Source: Syntrophaceae bacterium UBA5619
GTDB taxonomy: Bacteria > Desulfobacterota > Syntrophia > Syntrophales > UBA5619
DNA length: 7,190 nucleotides
Assembly: GCA_002424545.1 (NCBI GenBank)
Contig: DIKL01000057.1
Location: forward strand, 1-7,190
Direction: 5' to 3'
Positions 5,942 through 7,190 of the stretch are shown in pieces. A program made the translations under genes and the position numbers. The notes beneath the pieces were generated by a model. It did no database searches and had not been told where the DNA came from. It saw only the letters and a program-made list of their open reading frames with translations. Position 1 is the first letter of the stretch. Every line of letters starts with the position of its first letter.

Positions 5942-6757
5942 GTGCAAGCAGCCATTTCGAGAGACGGCGTTAAGTCCGTCGCATGGAAAACCGAAAAAAG
6001 TGAAGGCCCCTTCCGTTGTCCGGGCTGCACGGGCGAAGTTATTCTCAAGAAGGGAAAGGTCAAGGAACACCATTACGCACACAAGCCGCCCTACGATTGC
6101 CAATACGGCGCAGGTGAAACTCAAGTCCATTACCGGTGCAAAAGAGAGATTTTTGAAGCCCTGCTGGCCCGTCCCGAATGTTCCGATTGCGATATTGAAA
6201 AACAATTGAACGGCGTGCGCCCTGATGTATACGCTGTTATCTCATCTGCCAGAGTGGCCATCGAGATCCAAAAGACGACAGTGGACTTGAACGACATTGA
6301 ACGGAGATCCGCGAGATATCGCATGCTGGGCATCTACGTTCTTTGGATCGCCGTCCAGGATTCCCCAAAGATGATATGGCATGAAGGCGAGGAAGAATGG
6401 GCCTGCCGACCGAAGGAATGGGAAAAGTATCTTCACTCCATGTACTTCGGACGGGTCTATTATTGGACGGGCGGCTTGTCGGTTAGGCCTTTCCATTTTG
6501 ACAAATTTCAGATCTGGGTCGCCGAAAGCGAGTGGTACGATGAAGACGGAGAATTCCGGCAGGAAGGCGGATACTACCGTGATGCCCGCGCTTTGAAGCG
6601 GCCCATGCAATACCCTGGTGATACGATTGATATCGTCAGCGATTTCTCGCCGCAAAGGCGCAAGGTCTTCAATGCTGCGAACTGGTCGATCCCTGAGTGC
6701 AATATCTGGATGGACTCGCTGAAGCCCTGGTGGAGCAAACAAACTCGGTCGATATAA
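5942..6757 (+). CDS. CoiA-like predicted nuclease
   Basis: This 271-residue protein starts at GTG 5942. An in-frame stop at 5933-5935 rules out longer forms, and AAGGGG (5926-5931) is a fair ribosome binding site. FRCPGCTGEV supplies C26 and C29, and KEHHYAH supplies H44 and H47, a likely zinc site. VRPDVYAVISSARVAIEIQKT (92-112) follows, with D95 and E108-x-Q110, the PD-(D/E)XK variant with Gln in place of Lys that I recall from the CoiA family. The C-terminal half is rich in Trp and Tyr (EEEWACRPKEW, FGRVYYWTGG) and has no motif I can name. CoiA was described in streptococcal competence, but distant relatives occur widely and their job is unknown. A DNA-processing or defence role beside a restriction gene is an inference. 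Base composition looks less GC-rich than the RM gene. Confidence 0.75.
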   Translation: MQAAISRDGVKSVAWKTEKSEGPFRCPGCTGEVILKKGKVKEHHYAHKPPYDCQYGAGETQVHYRCKREIFEALLARPECSDCDIEKQLNGVRPDVYAVISSARVAIEIQKTTVDLNDIERRSARYRMLGIYVLWIAVQDSPKMIWHEGEEEWACRPKEWEKYLHSMYFGRVYYWTGGLSVRPFHFDKFQIWVAESEWYDEDGEFRQEGGYYRDARALKRPMQYPGDTIDIVSDFSPQRRKVFNAANWSIPECNIWMDSLKPWWSKQTRSI

Positions 6758-6844
6758 AAAGCGGACCGTTACCATTCACAGACGCAGGCGGAATCATCCA
6801 GGCCCGCGAGGTCATCGAGAGATAGTGAGATCTTTTTATCCGGC

Positions 6845-6891
6845 CCCGCTGCAAGGCGTCTCCGAGAAGGCGAGGAAACGCAGGGAGCGGG
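6845..6891. repeat. Nested inverted repeat
   Basis: CCCGCT (6845-6850) pairs with AGCGGG (6886-6891). Inside it, GCGT (6856-6859) pairs with ACGC (6878-6881), with unpaired bases on both sides between the two stems. A small GGCG-GAA-CGCC hairpin follows near 6898-6908. It could be a structured RNA or an intergenic repeat. It does not share the arm sequence of the left-hand hairpin family. Confidence 0.35.
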
Positions 6892-7019
6892 AAAAGAGGC
6901 GGAACGCCGATACCAGTAGACCACAGGGAAAGCCTACCGTCCTTCACCCTTCCTTATCAGAACCAACCTTCGCTGATCTCGGGTTTCATCTTTTGACCTG
7001 GGTTTTCAGAGCGCCCGCA

Positions 7020-7052
7020 CGGACGGTCTCGACCACAGGGAGAGGCCGTCCG
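7020..7052. repeat. Hairpin with 11-bp stem
   Basis: CGGACGGTCTC (7020-7030) pairs with GAGGCCGTCCG (7042-7052), with one G-T wobble and an 11-base loop. No T-run follows, so it is not a typical intrinsic terminator. Confidence 0.45.
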
Positions 7053-7055
7053 GCG

Positions 7056-7102
7056 CCCTGGAATCCGCGCAGCGGTTTCGAGGGCGAGGGCGCGAACCAG
7101 GG
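7056..7102. repeat. Nested inverted repeat near the window end
   Basis: CCCTGG (7056-7061) pairs with CCAGGG (7097-7102). Inside it, CGCGC (7066-7070) pairs with GCGCG (7090-7094). The segment follows directly on the hairpin at 7020-7052. Chance pairing is likelier here because the DNA is very GC-rich. Confidence 0.3.
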
Positions 7103-7190
7103 AGACGTGTCTCGTCCGGAGCGAAGCGCAGGGCGAGTCACGGGGACCGAAAAGAGACTGATCGGCCGCAGCCGCCTGTCTCCGACGAAG

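Larger units (their letters stand above)
6758..7190. other. Intergenic tail with GC-rich inverted repeats
   Basis: I see no supportable gene. A minus-strand open frame overlapping the end of the CoiA-like gene (6669-6947) is compositionally biased and has no visible family or ribosome binding site. The stretch instead contains at least three inverted repeats (6845-6891, 7020-7052, 7056-7102). A T-run at 6833-6837 is not preceded by a good stem, so no terminator is called for the CoiA-like gene. Confidence 0.55.

Noticed and set aside
6669..6947. Minus-strand open frame at the end of the CoiA-like gene
   Set aside because: It overlaps a well-supported gene on the other strand, has no visible ribosome binding site or family motif, and runs across an inverted repeat.

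Overview
This is a GC-rich bacterial window holding an accessory, defence-type gene cluster with all genes on the + strand. No ribosomal, tRNA or phylogenetic marker gene is present. The GC content, the mix of families and the hairpin-rich intergenic DNA would fit Desulfobacterota (old Deltaproteobacteria) or a similar environmental lineage, but that is a weak inference.

Layout. (1) Positions 1-480 hold no convincing gene. The stretch is packed with hairpins, including three related imperfect palindromes at 100-151, 172-223 and 292-335. (2) A good sigma70-type promoter (481-509) leads into a two-gene module, a DUF433 antitoxin-like protein (563-787) and a DUF5615 PIN-like toxin candidate (799-1170). 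(3) A perfect 19-bp palindrome (1190-1208) sits just before a second module, a winged-helix regulator-like protein (1219-1731) that overlaps by 4 bp a minimal nucleotidyltransferase (1728-2435). (4) Thirty bases later begins a single-chain MmeI-like (type IIL/IIG) restriction-modification gene (2466-5896). It is broken by an in-frame TAG at 2937-2939 and a one-base frameshift near 3168-3172. These separate a PD-(D/E)XK nuclease fragment from a long open frame with methyltransferase and target-recognition domains. (5) A CoiA-like predicted nuclease with an N-terminal Cys/His zinc site follows (5942-6757). (6) The last 430 bases carry no gene and again contain GC-rich hairpins.

How the genes may work together. 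The two small modules look like toxin-antitoxin pairs. The wHTH/nucleotidyltransferase pair resembles the general architecture of AbiE-type systems, in which a DNA-binding partner controls an NTase toxin, and the palindrome is a natural operator candidate. The restriction-modification gene has probably lost restriction but may still make a methyltransferase-only polypeptide. No convincing terminator is visible between 1219 and 6757 and the gaps are short, so cotranscription of the second module, the RM gene and the CoiA-like gene is possible. The most interesting points are the hairpin family at the left, the 19-bp palindrome with its wHTH/NTase pair, and the two lesions that lie between the nuclease and methyltransferase domains.
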